A stretch of DNA of 64,000 bases from Microbulbifer sp. HZ11. Its GTDB lineage: Bacteria; Pseudomonadota; Gammaproteobacteria; Pseudomonadales; Cellvibrionaceae. The stretch is taken from contig NZ_JELR01000001.1 in assembly GCF_000708675.1 (NCBI RefSeq), forward strand, positions 124,001-188,000, given 5' to 3'. Below, one piece after another: positions 25,909 to 34,561 of the stretch. The notes beneath the pieces were generated by a model that was not told the DNA's origin, searched no databases, and saw nothing but the letters and a program-made list of their open reading frames with translations. A program made the translations under genes and the position numbers. Each line of letters starts with the position of its first letter. The first letter of the stretch is position 1.

Positions 25909-26958
25909 GTGCAGCGCAGAGCTTTTTTACGTAGTGCCTGTTTAAATAGTTTTGCCGTGGCTGGCGCCATGGGGTGTCTGCCGGTTTCCGCATTGGCGGC
26001 AGAGTCAAACAGCGTGGCGCAATCTGTGGATCAGCTTCCGCCGTTGAAGGGTGACCTCACTCTCTATCTGGGGCGCGGAGAAGGGGGACTGTACGAGAAT
26101 GTTCTCGAGGCAATCCGCAAGCGAAACCCAGGGTTTAATCTGCAAATCCGCCGTGGGGTGACTGCGGCGCTCGCCAATACCATCGTTGCTGAATCCAAGG
26201 CCGGAGTACGTCGCGCCGATGTTTTCTGGGCGGTGGATTCCGGTGCTATCGGCCTAGTTGCGGATGCGGGCTTGGCGCGACCACTTCCTGCGGATGTGAC
26301 TGCGCAGTTGAAACCCGGCTTCCAGTATCCTCAGTGGGCGCCGGTTACCGGCCGAATTCGTACACTGCCGTACAACACGGAGCGGGTGACTCCCGACCGT
26401 ATCCCCGACAGCGTTATGGCGCTGGCAGACAGTGATCTGAGTATCGGCTGGGCGCCGGCCTACGCTTCCTTCCAGTCTTTTGTGACCGCGATGCGCCTGC
26501 TGGAAGGGGAGCAGGCTACTACTGACTGGCTGAAGGGCGTGAGCAAGCGGGCAAAAAGCTACGCCGGTGAACTCGGCGTCGTTATGGGAGTGGAGCGCGG
26601 TGAAGTGGATCTTGGCTTTGCCAATCACTACTACACCTTACGTCTGAAAAACGGTAAGCCAGATGCGAACGTGGATCTGGCATTCACCAAGAACGACGCG
26701 GGCTGCCTGGTCAATGCGTCGGGAATACTGGCACTGAGCGAGGGCGACCTGCCAATCAATTTCATTCGCTACCTGCTGACCCGTGAAGTGCAGTCTTATC
26801 TGGCCAGCGAAGCCTATGAAATTCCCCTGGTGAACAGTGTGCAGCCGCCACAAGGCCTGCCGCCACTCAATACCATTTCACCTCCCAAGATTGATCTCAC
26901 CCAGCTGGCGGACTTGCGTCCCACTCTCAATCTGATGCGCCGTGTCGGGGTGTTATGA
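25909..26958 (+). CDS. Ferric iron ABC transporter, periplasmic binding protein (FbpA-like)
   Basis: The 349-residue protein begins with a GTG at 25909 (ATAAGGA just upstream) and a signal containing a twin-arginine motif RRAFLRS (3-9), which suggests Tat export, perhaps with bound cofactor. The mature part follows the family-1 solute-binding fold: LTLYLGRGEGGLYENVLEAI, the ADVFWAVDSGAIG hinge region, and FANHYYTLRL, where adjacent tyrosines fit FbpA-type iron ligation. It shares a 4-bp ATGA overlap with the permease and lies in the Fur-box operon, both supporting ferric iron as substrate. Confidence 0.85.
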   Translation: MQRRAFLRSACLNSFAVAGAMGCLPVSALAAESNSVAQSVDQLPPLKGDLTLYLGRGEGGLYENVLEAIRKRNPGFNLQIRRGVTAALANTIVAESKAGVRRADVFWAVDSGAIGLVADAGLARPLPADVTAQLKPGFQYPQWAPVTGRIRTLPYNTERVTPDRIPDSVMALADSDLSIGWAPAYASFQSFVTAMRLLEGEQATTDWLKGVSKRAKSYAGELGVVMGVERGEVDLGFANHYYTLRLKNGKPDANVDLAFTKNDAGCLVNASGILALSEGDLPINFIRYLLTREVQSYLASEAYEIPLVNSVQPPQGLPPLNTISPPKIDLTQLADLRPTLNLMRRVGVL

Positions 26959-28466
26959 CCCGCTGGCCCAGCTCCTACCCACTGGCGGCGCTGATTGCGC
27001 TACTGGCCATTCTGCCTATTGGGGTATTGATTGACCTGGCCGCGGATGAGGCGGCGCTGTTCGATGCTCACAACCTGCGCGTGCTCTCCAATACGCTGTT
27101 ACTGATGGCGTTTACGGTACTGGGCTCCGTGCTGATCGGCGTACCACTGGCATTGGCGACGGCCTACGTGCAGTTTCCCTGGCGCCGACTGTGGCTGGTG
27201 ATTCTTGCGGCACCGCTGGCAATTCCCAGCTACATCGGTGCCTTCACCATTTACGCGGCATTTGGTCGGGGTGGGGAAATTCATAATCTCCTGGGGATTC
27301 CGCTGCCTGCAATGGATGGCTTGCTCGGCGCGTCATTGGTGATGATTCTATATTCCTATCCGTTTGTCATGCTGACCACCCGGGCTTCGCTGTTGAGTCT
27401 GGATGCAAGTCTGGTAAACGCGGCGCGCACGCTTGGAATGTCACTGGGAATGAGCCTCTGGAAAGTGGTGCTGCCTCGGGTTGCCACCGGTATTGCTGCC
27501 GGCGGGTTACTTGTAGCCTTGTATACACTTTCAGATTTTGGCACCCCGGCGATCATGCGCCTGGATACATTTACCCGTGTAATTTTTGTTGAATACAACG
27601 CGTTCGGCCTGAGCCAGGCGGCGATGCTTTCCCTGCAGTTGCTGGTTATTGTCGGCCTAGTACTCTTTCTCGAATCTCGGGTTCGCGGCAGTCGGGAAAA
27701 GCCGGGGCGACATTTGACCCTATGGCCAAGTCCTGCCCAGCGGTTGCTTATCGGATTGACGGTGTCGCCGGTCATATTGCTGGCGGTGGTATTGCCGCTG
27801 GCGATTTTCGCAGTCTGGCTGGTGCGCGAGGGCAGTGCTGGATTCGATCCCAGATACGCCTGGAACTCGGCCCATGCATCCTTTCTGGCGGCATTGTGCG
27901 CGGTGGTGTTGGCGATACCAGTGGCGCATGCGGCGATAGCCGGTCGTGCAGGACGTATTATGGAGCGCGTGACTTACTTTGGCTTTGGTGTTCCGGGAAT
28001 CGTAATGGGGACTGCGCTGGTTTACGTTGGTCTCAAGCTGCCATTCCTGTATCAGACACTGGGCTTGCTGGTGCTGTGTTACGTATTGCGTTTTCTACCT
28101 CTGGCGGTGGGCTCCGTGCGGTCTACTGCGGAAGGCTTGGATTCCAGTCTGGTGAAAGCCGCTCGGGTACTGGGGGCCAGCCCGCGGGAGGCGTTCCAGC
28201 GAATTACCCTGCCATTGACCCTGCGCGGCATGATTGCTGGTGCGGCGCTGGTGTTTCTCGAGGCCATGCGCGAGCTGCCCGCCACGCTGATGCTGGGCCC
28301 CACCGGGTTTGAAACGCTGGCGACCTACTTGTGGCGGGTATACGAAGCAGGGTATTTTGGCCGCGCGGCCATCCCCGGGCTGTTGCTGGTGTTGATGTCG
28401 GCATTTGGGTTGGCTCTGATGTTGTCCGGGGAGCGCCGGGCCGAACTTGAAGTTTCAGGAAAGTAA
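26955..28466 (+). CDS. Ferric iron ABC transporter permease (FbpB-like)
   Basis: The 503-residue inner-membrane protein has two fused permease halves with about 12 membrane segments. Each half carries an EAA-like cytoplasmic loop: LVNAARTLGMSLGMSLWKVVLP and LVKAARVLGASPREAFQRITLP, cited here only in part as motif regions near residues 153-175 and 397-418. Fused halves are typical of FbpB/SfuB ferric systems. It overlaps the binding protein by 4 bp and precedes the ATPase by 8 bp. Confidence 0.9.
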   Translation: MTRWPSSYPLAALIALLAILPIGVLIDLAADEAALFDAHNLRVLSNTLLLMAFTVLGSVLIGVPLALATAYVQFPWRRLWLVILAAPLAIPSYIGAFTIYAAFGRGGEIHNLLGIPLPAMDGLLGASLVMILYSYPFVMLTTRASLLSLDASLVNAARTLGMSLGMSLWKVVLPRVATGIAAGGLLVALYTLSDFGTPAIMRLDTFTRVIFVEYNAFGLSQAAMLSLQLLVIVGLVLFLESRVRGSREKPGRHLTLWPSPAQRLLIGLTVSPVILLAVVLPLAIFAVWLVREGSAGFDPRYAWNSAHASFLAALCAVVLAIPVAHAAIAGRAGRIMERVTYFGFGVPGIVMGTALVYVGLKLPFLYQTLGLLVLCYVLRFLPLAVGSVRSTAEGLDSSLVKAARVLGASPREAFQRITLPLTLRGMIAGAALVFLEAMRELPATLMLGPTGFETLATYLWRVYEAGYFGRAAIPGLLLVLMSAFGLALMLSGERRAELEVSGK

Positions 28467-28474
28467 CCGCGGTA

Positions 28475-29482
28475 ATGCTGAACGTAAGCCACCTGTCTAT
28501 CGATTACGGTTCCACTCGCGTGGTGGACGACCTCAATCTCGCCCTGGGAAAGGATGAGGTATTGATGCTGGTGGGCCCCACAGGATGCGGTAAGACCACC
28601 ATCCTGCAGGCGCTGGCCGGACTGATACCAGTATCAGAAGGTGAGATCACTCTGGGGAGCTGGCGATCCACCGCAAAGCAACCTGTGCCACCGGAAAAAC
28701 GCAATGTGGGGATGGTGTTTCAGGACTTTGCCCTGTTCCCGCATCTTACTGTTCAGGAGAACGTCTGCTTTCGCCTCAAAGATACCGCGCTGGCAGATCA
28801 CTGGCTGAAGCTGCTGGGGCTGGAAAATTTCCGTCAGGCCAAACCGGCAAGCCTGTCGGGGGGGCAAAAACAGCGTGTTGCCCTGGCGCGGACCATTGCA
28901 CATCAGCCCGCATTTATTCTATTGGACGAGCCACTTTCCAATCTGGATGCCGCTTTAAAAGACAGTCTTCGCTGGGAAATCCGCGAAGCGCTTAAAGCCG
29001 CTGGTATCCCCGCTATCTGGGTCACCCACGATCAGGAAGAAGCGCTTTCCGTGGGCGATCGGGTGGGGATATTGAACGGTGGCAAGCTGGAGCAGCTGGA
29101 TACCCCGGAAAAATGTTTTGCTGAGCCTGCGAGCCGGTTTGTGGCGCGCTTTCTCGGTGAAGCCAGTTTCCTCCCCGGAATGCTCGACGGGCATCAGGTA
29201 ACCACTGCATTGGGACCGGCACCGGGCATTCCGATTCATGGTGCCAGTGGTGCTGTAGATTTGTTGTTGCGCCCGGATGATCTGTCTCTGGTTCCCTCAC
29301 AAATGGGCAACGGGGTAGTGGACTGGGTCCGTTACGAGGGGTGCTCGCGCCTGTTTGCTGTTCAGATCGCCGACGGCGTGCAACTCAAGGTGCGCACCAG
29401 CCACGAAGTGCAGGCGGAGCCCGGAGCCCGTGTGCAAATGGCAATTACCACCACCCATCCACTGGCTGCCTTTGCCCGGTAG
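28475..29482 (+). CDS. Ferric iron ABC transporter ATPase (FbpC-like)
   Basis: The 335-residue ATPase shows Walker A GPTGCGKTT, Q-loop FQDFALFPHL, signature LSGGQKQRVALART, Walker B FILLDEP and switch histidine WVTHDQEEA. The C-terminal 110 residues form a TOBE-like regulatory domain (VDLLLRPDDLSLVP), as in FbpC and PotA subfamilies. It ends the Fur-box operon and is followed by a large intergenic region with a bidirectional terminator. Confidence 0.92.
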   Translation: MLNVSHLSIDYGSTRVVDDLNLALGKDEVLMLVGPTGCGKTTILQALAGLIPVSEGEITLGSWRSTAKQPVPPEKRNVGMVFQDFALFPHLTVQENVCFRLKDTALADHWLKLLGLENFRQAKPASLSGGQKQRVALARTIAHQPAFILLDEPLSNLDAALKDSLRWEIREALKAAGIPAIWVTHDQEEALSVGDRVGILNGGKLEQLDTPEKCFAEPASRFVARFLGEASFLPGMLDGHQVTTALGPAPGIPIHGASGAVDLLLRPDDLSLVPSQMGNGVVDWVRYEGCSRLFAVQIADGVQLKVRTSHEVQAEPGARVQMAITTTHPLAAFAR

Positions 29483-29740
29483 CACTTTTGCGGCGCCTAT
29501 TTCACACATTATATGTGACCACTTGGTGCTGTTGCCTGACCGCTGGCCAATCTGTGCCCGCTGCGCGGGCAGTTACCGCTCTGGCGCCTCCTGTAGCAAA
29601 AAAACCTTGAAATTCGATAGCTCTTTGGGGCTACCCGAAAAAGCTTTCCACAGTGAAGGGTGAACGGATCAGGTTGTTTAGTTACAGCAGAAATTTGTCA
29701 AGTCTGATTTGAAACCATTTGTAAGTGACTGATTTGTAAT

Positions 29741-29765
29741 GAAAATTTAATTTGGTTAAATTTTC
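29741..29765. repeat. AT-rich perfect inverted repeat
   Basis: GAAAATTTAA (29741-29750), TTTGG, TTAAATTTTC (29756-29765): a perfect 10-bp dyad in an AT-rich stretch. Confidence 0.8.
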
Positions 29766-29830
29766 TTCACAAAGTGGTTACAACGGAGTCATGCGGGCTG
29801 GCGGCGTTTTCCCGTATGTTGCGCACAGAC

Positions 29831-29860
29831 ATATCCACAGTTTCTGTGGATTGTGAATAA
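29831..29860. repeat. CCACAG inverted repeat with DnaA-box-like sequences
   Basis: ATCCACAG (29833-29840) and CTGTGGAT (29844-29851) form a perfect 8-bp dyad. ATATCCACA (29831-29839) differs from the DnaA box by one base, and TTATTCACA on the minus strand (29852-29860) fits the TTATNCACA consensus. Confidence 0.5.
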
Positions 29861-29885
29861 AAAAGCCGGCAATTTGCCGGCTTTT
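29861..29885. terminator. Bidirectional terminator, iron operon / ompA-like gene
   Basis: AAAAGCCGGC (29861-29870), loop AATTT, GCCGGCTTTT (29876-29885). A and T tracts on each side suit termination from both directions. Confidence 0.9.
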
Positions 29886-29953
29886 GTACTACGGAGCTGG
29901 GTGCCCTCCCCGGGGAGGTTCCGCAGTGAGGGTTTCTGAACTAATTGGTCAGA

Positions 29954-31069
29954 TCAGCGGAAGTTCAGTTCCACCCGGCGGTTCTGCGCGCGCCCGGCTT
30001 CTGTTGCATTGGAAGCGACAGGTTTGGTCTCGCCGTAGCCTTTGGCGGTAATCCGCGAGGTGTTCACCCCGCGGGAAACCAGATAGCGACGCACCGATTC
30101 GGCACGTTGACCGGACAGGCGAAGGTTATATCCATCGTTGCCCTGGCTGTCGGTGTGTCCGGCAACTTCCACCAGGGTGTTCGGCTGGCTGCGCAGGGAC
30201 TGAACCACCATATCCAGCGCGGTTTCCGCCCGTGGGGTCAGCTTGGCAGAGTTAAATTCAAACTGGATGTTTTCCAGGGTGATGGTCTGATCCGCAACCA
30301 CGCAACCAAACTCATCCACCTCTGCACCCGGCAGGGTATTTGGGCAGCGGTCGTTCTGGTTGAGTACGCCATCGCCATCGTCATCCAGATTGATCTGCTC
30401 TACGGGTTCCTCTTTGGGAGGCGGCGCATAGGCCACAGTAGGTGCGGGTGGAGGCGGGCAGTTCAGTGGGATGCTAATGCCAATACCGAACTGGTAATCG
30501 TTCATATCACCAGCGAAAAAGTCGCGCAGGTAGCGTACTTCCGCGCGTACCTTCAGGCCGTTGTCGCTGATCGGGCCGCTGACAATACCGGCACCAAGGT
30601 TGAAAAAGGCGTTGGTTTCCTGGATCCCATAGTCGAACTTGGTGTTGTTGTGAGATACGCCGACACCGCCCAGCAGGAAGGGGGAATACCCCTGGCGGCC
30701 GTTGAAGTGATACACCACATCCATACCCAGGCCCGCTAACTCTACATCCCCCGACGGAGTCAGGTTACCGGTAAAAATGTAGGGGTTATCGGTGGGTTGG
30801 AGCTCAGGTTGAAACTGATTGTCATCTTCATCCAACTTCACACCAAACAGTTGCACTTCGGTGAACCAGTTGCCACTGGTCTGCCAGCCGTAGGCGGCTC
30901 GTGCACCGGCGCCCTGGCGCTCGGTGTGGCGGTCTTTATCTACGCGGGTACCCACCGCCATCAGGTCGATATAGCTGGTTTCCTGCGCGGCAACCTGTGT
31001 GCTGGCAATCAGTGCGGCGGCGAGCGTGATCCCCGCGGAGGTTTTGGGAGTAAAGAATTTGAAAGGCAT
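29954..31069 (-). CDS. OmpA-family outer-membrane protein
   Basis: The 371-residue protein has a signal peptide (cleavage near VAAQE), an N-terminal eight-strand beta-barrel (about 30-200), a proline-rich hinge (CPPPPAPTVAYAPPP), a calcium-binding thrombospondin-type-3-like loop DDDGDGVLNQNDRCPNT, and a C-terminal OmpA peptidoglycan-binding domain (VEVAGHTDSQG, NLRLSGQRAESVRRYLVSRG, and the final NRRVELNFR). ATG 31069 is chosen over 31093 because AAGGAAG lies 5 nt upstream. It links the outer membrane to peptidoglycan. Confidence 0.93.
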   Translation of the reverse strand: MPFKFFTPKTSAGITLAAALIASTQVAAQETSYIDLMAVGTRVDKDRHTERQGAGARAAYGWQTSGNWFTEVQLFGVKLDEDDNQFQPELQPTDNPYIFTGNLTPSGDVELAGLGMDVVYHFNGRQGYSPFLLGGVGVSHNNTKFDYGIQETNAFFNLGAGIVSGPISDNGLKVRAEVRYLRDFFAGDMNDYQFGIGISIPLNCPPPPAPTVAYAPPPKEEPVEQINLDDDGDGVLNQNDRCPNTLPGAEVDEFGCVVADQTITLENIQFEFNSAKLTPRAETALDMVVQSLRSQPNTLVEVAGHTDSQGNDGYNLRLSGQRAESVRRYLVSRGVNTSRITAKGYGETKPVASNATEAGRAQNRRVELNFR

Positions 31070-31423
31070 AGAAGTCTTCCTTGGCATTTTCATTAGCAGA
31101 GATCGTTTTTTTACGCTGGTGTCAGAGGCGTTGGTTTATGGTACGCGCGTTAAGAACTCTTGAGATCGAACGCACTCCATGTCAGAAAAAAATTAGAAGC
31201 TCGTTGCTGTTCTGGGCACTTTTACTTCTTCCCGTTACTTTTAGTTGATCTCGGCGACTTTGCCAGTGCTGTGCTAGGGGGAGGGCAATAATTGGCGGGA
31301 AAGTTAACGTGTTGATCATGAACCACGACTTGCGCAGAACTTCAGGTGCGCGAGTCCGCCCGGATGTCTGTGGCCGGCGAGGGAGTGTCCTGTGAGAAAA
31401 ATCGCGCGGGAAACGTCTGCGGA
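31070..31423. other. Intergenic region upstream of the ompA-like gene
   Basis: A 354-bp non-coding stretch between two minus-strand genes. It must include the ompA-like promoter and long 5' leader. I see no convincing gene, terminator or named regulatory site. Confidence 0.4.
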
Positions 31424-32194
31424 TCAGAACTGGTGTCGAAAACTGATCAGGGCCGCGGTGATGGCTACATTCAGGCTTTCAACATCATTCTGCATGGGAA
31501 TGCGAATACGATGGGTGCAGGATTTCGCGACCGCAGGGCTCACACCGTGGGTTTCATTGCCCAGAACAAAAATGGTTGCCGCCGTTGAGTCCAGAGTGCC
31601 CAGTGTATCTTCTGCGTGGGAGGAGAGTGCGCAAACACGCGCCCCCCGATCACTGAATTTTTGCAGGGTGCTTCCCAGCTGGTCACAGCGCAGAATTCGG
31701 GTCCTGAACAGTGTGCCGACGCTGGCTTTGATTACCAGTGGGTCGATTTGCGCGCAGCCCTTCTTTGGCAGCAGGATGCCATCGATGCCGCCCGCGCATG
31801 CCGAGCGGATAATCATGCCGAGATTCTGGGGGTTGGTGATGCCGTCAAGCGCCAACAGCTCAAAGTGTGTGCCGTCATTTTCCTGCAGAAAAGTCTCCGC
31901 GCTGCCGTATTTCGGCAAGGCCAGATCCAGTGCCACCCCCTGATCCTGGCGGGCATTCTTGGAGATGCGCGACAGGCCTTTGCGGTCCCAGTGGGCGACC
32001 GCGATTCCCCGCTCCTGCGCTAGCTGCTCGATGCGGGTAATCAGCTGATCCTTGCGGTTGCTGTCTGCCAGATGCAGCTTGTGCACCGGCAGCGAATTGT
32101 CTTCCAGCGCCTCCAGTACCGGTTTGCGCCCGTAGATCGTGAGGAGGCTGTCGAAGAAGGCGCGTTTTTTCAGGTATTCGGGGGAGTCGGTCAC
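31424..32194 (-). CDS. TrmH/SpoU-family RNA 2'-O-methyltransferase
   Basis: The 256-residue SPOUT enzyme has an N-terminal RNA-binding substrate domain (YGRKPVLEALE) and the knotted SpoU catalytic domain with motif 1 DGITNPQNLGMIIRSA, motif 2 FVLGNETHGVS and motif 3 IPMQNDVESLNVAITAAL. It methylates a ribose in rRNA or tRNA; the target cannot be assigned (RlmB-like, but divergent). It starts with GTG 32194, overlapping the upstream gene by 4 bp (GTGA), and is the last gene of the cyclophilin-pdxJ operon. Confidence 0.9.
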   Translation of the reverse strand: MTDSPEYLKKRAFFDSLLTIYGRKPVLEALEDNSLPVHKLHLADSNRKDQLITRIEQLAQERGIAVAHWDRKGLSRISKNARQDQGVALDLALPKYGSAETFLQENDGTHFELLALDGITNPQNLGMIIRSACAGGIDGILLPKKGCAQIDPLVIKASVGTLFRTRILRCDQLGSTLQKFSDRGARVCALSSHAEDTLGTLDSTAATIFVLGNETHGVSPAVAKSCTHRIRIPMQNDVESLNVAITAALISFRHQF

Positions 32195-33063
32195 GATAGC
32201 GGTTCGTCAAGAATGGTTTGCAGTTGGCGGAGCGCATCTTCGCTCAAGCCGGTCTTTTTCGCCAGCGGTAACGCTGCCAGTCCTAAGGTGCGATAGAGTC
32301 GCTCTGTTTCCGGGCTCGCATGCTGTAGAGCGCTTAGCTGTCGCGCGACGGTCGCGAGATCACCCCTTACCAGTGGGCCCGTGAGCGCCTGCTCCGGGCC
32401 GAGGGCGAAGTTGTTGCGCGCGGTCTGCAGCACAATCGGCTCCAGTAATCGCATGGCGGTCTCGCGATCAATACCCGCTGCATCAAACAGCTGTAGGCTC
32501 TGCTCCAATAACACTGTCAGGTAGTTACAGGCCATCACCGAGCCCGCGTGGTACAGCACTTTTTGTTCGGGGCTGAGGTGAATGCAGCGGCAATCCAGCG
32601 CGAGAAACGCACTTTCCAGTACCTTTACGCCCTGCGGAGCGCCTTCCAGCGCGACTGTGGCACCGGGCAGGTCCGTCAGTGAGCGCCGTGGGTCGGCAAA
32701 ACTGTGTACCGGGTGTGCGCTTGCCAGGTTGGCCTCACCGCAATGGGTGAGCACAGCGGCGGGCAGGGCACCACTGCAGTGAAATACCAATGGATGTGCA
32801 GCCTGTGTTTGGAAAATCGGCGCGAGTGCTGTCGCTGTTGCCTCGATTCGATCATCCGGCACTGCCAGTAGCCAGATCTCCGCGGGGGGCATTGCGTGTA
32901 AGGTATCAATTACCGTGCCCGCGCCGATAAATGCCCGCGCTCGGGTGGCGCTAGCGGTCTGGCGATTGAGAATGCCACCGATCGCGAAGACACCGCGCCG
33001 GTGCCACAGGGCGGCCAGGGTCTGCCCCAGTCTGCCAGCGCCAATGATGTTCAGAGTGCGCAA
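32191..33063 (-). CDS. DUF2520 Rossmann-fold oxidoreductase-like protein
   Basis: The 290-residue protein starts with an NADP-binding Rossmann motif (IIGAGRLGQTLA) like ketopantoate reductase and F420-dependent oxidoreductases, and its second half is the helical DUF2520 domain (SPEQKVLYHAGSVMACNYL, ALTGPLVRGD). The start is a TTG at 33061-33063, directly after the pdxJ stop with no gap, so it depends on coupling. Substrate is unknown; families of this type often sit near panBC, but here the neighbour is pdxJ. Confidence 0.85.
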   Translation of the reverse strand: MRTLNIIGAGRLGQTLAALWHRRGVFAIGGILNRQTASATRARAFIGAGTVIDTLHAMPPAEIWLLAVPDDRIEATATALAPIFQTQAAHPLVFHCSGALPAAVLTHCGEANLASAHPVHSFADPRRSLTDLPGATVALEGAPQGVKVLESAFLALDCRCIHLSPEQKVLYHAGSVMACNYLTVLLEQSLQLFDAAGIDRETAMRLLEPIVLQTARNNFALGPEQALTGPLVRGDLATVARQLSALQHASPETERLYRTLGLAALPLAKKTGLSEDALRQLQTILDEPLS

Positions 33064-33819
33064 TCAGTCACCTGCCAGGCAGCTAACATAGGCGGCCACC
33101 GCGTTGGACAGGCCCATACTGATGGCATCTACGGTCAGCGCGTGGCCGATGGAGACTTCCTGCAAGCCGGGCAGTGTGCGGTAGCGGCGCAGGTTGATGA
33201 GATTCAGGTCGTGGCCCGCATTGACTCCGAGCCCCAGGTGCAGGGCGTGTTCTGCAGCCGCCCAGTGTTCGGCAAAAATGCGATCGACGTCGGCACTCTG
33301 GTTGGTCACCGCTTCGGCAAAGGGGCCGGTATACAGTTCGATACGATCGGCCCCGACTTCTTTCGCCAGGCTGATCTGTGCCTTGACTGGATCCATAAAC
33401 AGGCTGACACGAATTCCCGCGTCTTTAAGCTGCTGGATAATTGGTTCAAGACGTGTGCCGTCGCGCGTCAGGTCAAAGCCGTGGTCGGAGGTCAGCTGGT
33501 CGTTGCTGTCGGGCACCAGGGTGCACTGCTGGGGCCGGGTTTCCATGACCAGCGGCAGCAGCCCGGGATAGCTTCCCAGGGCGCCGGCAAAGGGGTTGCC
33601 CTCCACATTGAATTCAACGCCCCGCGCGGAGCAGAGTGCCGCGAGGTCGCGCACATCTCCCGGGCGAATATGCCGCTGATCCGGGCGCGGGTGCACGGTA
33701 ATACCGTTGGCGCCGGCATCCAGGCAAGTGCGCCCGTGGGCGACCACATCCGGAAAGTTGCCTTCGCGGGAATTGCGAATCAGGGCAATTTTGTTCAGGT
33801 TGACACTGAGATCAATCAC
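33064..33819 (-). CDS. pdxJ: Pyridoxine 5'-phosphate synthase
   Basis: PdxJ condenses 3-amino-2-oxopropyl phosphate with 1-deoxyxylulose 5-phosphate to give PNP, which PdxH (at 4.5 kb) oxidises. The 251-residue TIM barrel contains the conserved N-terminus LSVNLNKIALIRNSR, GANGITVHPRPDQRHI, EFNVEGNP, DRIELYTGPFAEA and GLGVNAGHDLN. It overlaps the upstream cyclophilin gene by 8 bp and abuts the DUF2520 gene. It draws DXP, while dxr at the window end consumes the same precursor. Confidence 0.97.
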   Translation of the reverse strand: MIDLSVNLNKIALIRNSREGNFPDVVAHGRTCLDAGANGITVHPRPDQRHIRPGDVRDLAALCSARGVEFNVEGNPFAGALGSYPGLLPLVMETRPQQCTLVPDSNDQLTSDHGFDLTRDGTRLEPIIQQLKDAGIRVSLFMDPVKAQISLAKEVGADRIELYTGPFAEAVTNQSADVDRIFAEHWAAAEHALHLGLGVNAGHDLNLINLRRYRTLPGLQEVSIGHALTVDAISMGLSNAVAAYVSCLAGD

Positions 33820-34453
33820 TGGATTTGTTCTCCACTGGGCTGGGGGAGGCGGAAGACGGAGTACTGTCCGAGTCTTTACGTCTGGCTTTCAGTATACGCA
33901 CTGACATGTTTGGTGCGTCGCGGAAGGCCTTGTGCTGGCCGCGGGGCTCAGCAGCGATCTGCTGTACCACGCTCATACCTAACAGTACCTTGCCGAATAC
34001 GGTGTAGCCGGGCTTGTCGGCACTGCCATCAAGACGGCTGTTGTCCACGAGGTTGATAAAAAACTGCGAGGTAGCGCTGTCCGGGTTATTGGTGCGCGCC
34101 ATGGCTATGGTGCCGCGCTGATTGGACAAGCCATTATTCGATTCATTTTTGACCGGGTCGTTCGTCGGTTTCTCTTGAAAATCGAAGGTGAAGCCGCCCC
34201 CCTGAGCCATAAAGCCTGGAATTACCCGGTGAAAAATTGTGCCGTTGTAGAAACCACTGTCTACATAGTTCAGGAAATTTTCCACCGTGGCTGGCGCTTT
34301 GTCCGCGTACAGCACCAGCTCAATGGTGCCGAGATCCGTTTCCAGTTCGACACGGGGGTTGTTGGTTACCGCCAGTGTGAGGCTGGAAAGACTCAACAGG
34401 ACAAAGGCGAGCAGAGTGTTGAGTGGGGCACGACAGCTGGAGAGGTATTTCAT
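33812..34453 (-). CDS. Cyclophilin-type peptidyl-prolyl cis-trans isomerase, exported
   Basis: The 213-residue protein has a signal peptide (LLAFVLLSLSSLTLAVT) and a PpiA-like cyclophilin domain: FLNYVDSGFYNGTIFHRVIPGFMAQGG is the catalytic region near residues 58-84 (quoted by position), with the active arginine in FHRV and the QFFINL block. The C-terminal tail is serine/proline-rich. ATG 34453 is chosen, with GGAAAAGAAG just before it; the in-frame TTG 34477 lacks a site. It is first in the operon with pdxJ and would help fold periplasmic proteins. Confidence 0.92.
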   Translation of the reverse strand: MKYLSSCRAPLNTLLAFVLLSLSSLTLAVTNNPRVELETDLGTIELVLYADKAPATVENFLNYVDSGFYNGTIFHRVIPGFMAQGGGFTFDFQEKPTNDPVKNESNNGLSNQRGTIAMARTNNPDSATSQFFINLVDNSRLDGSADKPGYTVFGKVLLGMSVVQQIAAEPRGQHKAFRDAPNMSVRILKARRKDSDSTPSSASPSPVENKSSD

Positions 34454-34488
34454 CTTCTTTTCCGGTAGTGAATACAAATGTCGAACAC

Positions 34489-34517
34489 AAAAAAGGCCCG
34501 GTCGGTGACCGGGCCTT
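34489..34517 (-). terminator. Rho-independent terminator of the SH3 gene
   Basis: On the minus strand, AAGGCCCGGTC, loop ACC, GACCGGGCCTT then TTTT. It lies about 45 bp after the SH3 gene stop and before the cyclophilin gene. Confidence 0.9.
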
Positions 34518-34561
34518 GGAATTCTAACCGCAGCACTGGGTATAGGGAAAATTCGGCGCTG

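Larger units (their letters stand above)
29483..29953. other. 471-bp intergenic region rich in palindromes
   Basis: It lies between convergent fbpC-like (+) and ompA-like (-) genes. It contains TCACA/TGTGA (29502-29518), a perfect 10-bp AT-rich inverted repeat, a CCACAG/CTGTGG inverted repeat beside DnaA-box-like sequences, a bidirectional terminator and a 14-bp GC palindrome CCTCCCCGGGGAGG (29905-29918). No gene is seen. Confidence 0.6.

Noticed and set aside
29831..29860. A chromosomal replication origin.
   Set aside because: No dnaA, dnaN, gyrB or mnmG/rsmG genes are nearby and only one or two DnaA-like boxes are present.
31100..31420. Further CpxR-like TTTAC sites upstream of the ompA-like gene.
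   Set aside because: TTTTAC and GTTAC near 31210-31230 lack the 5-bp spacing of a CpxR box.
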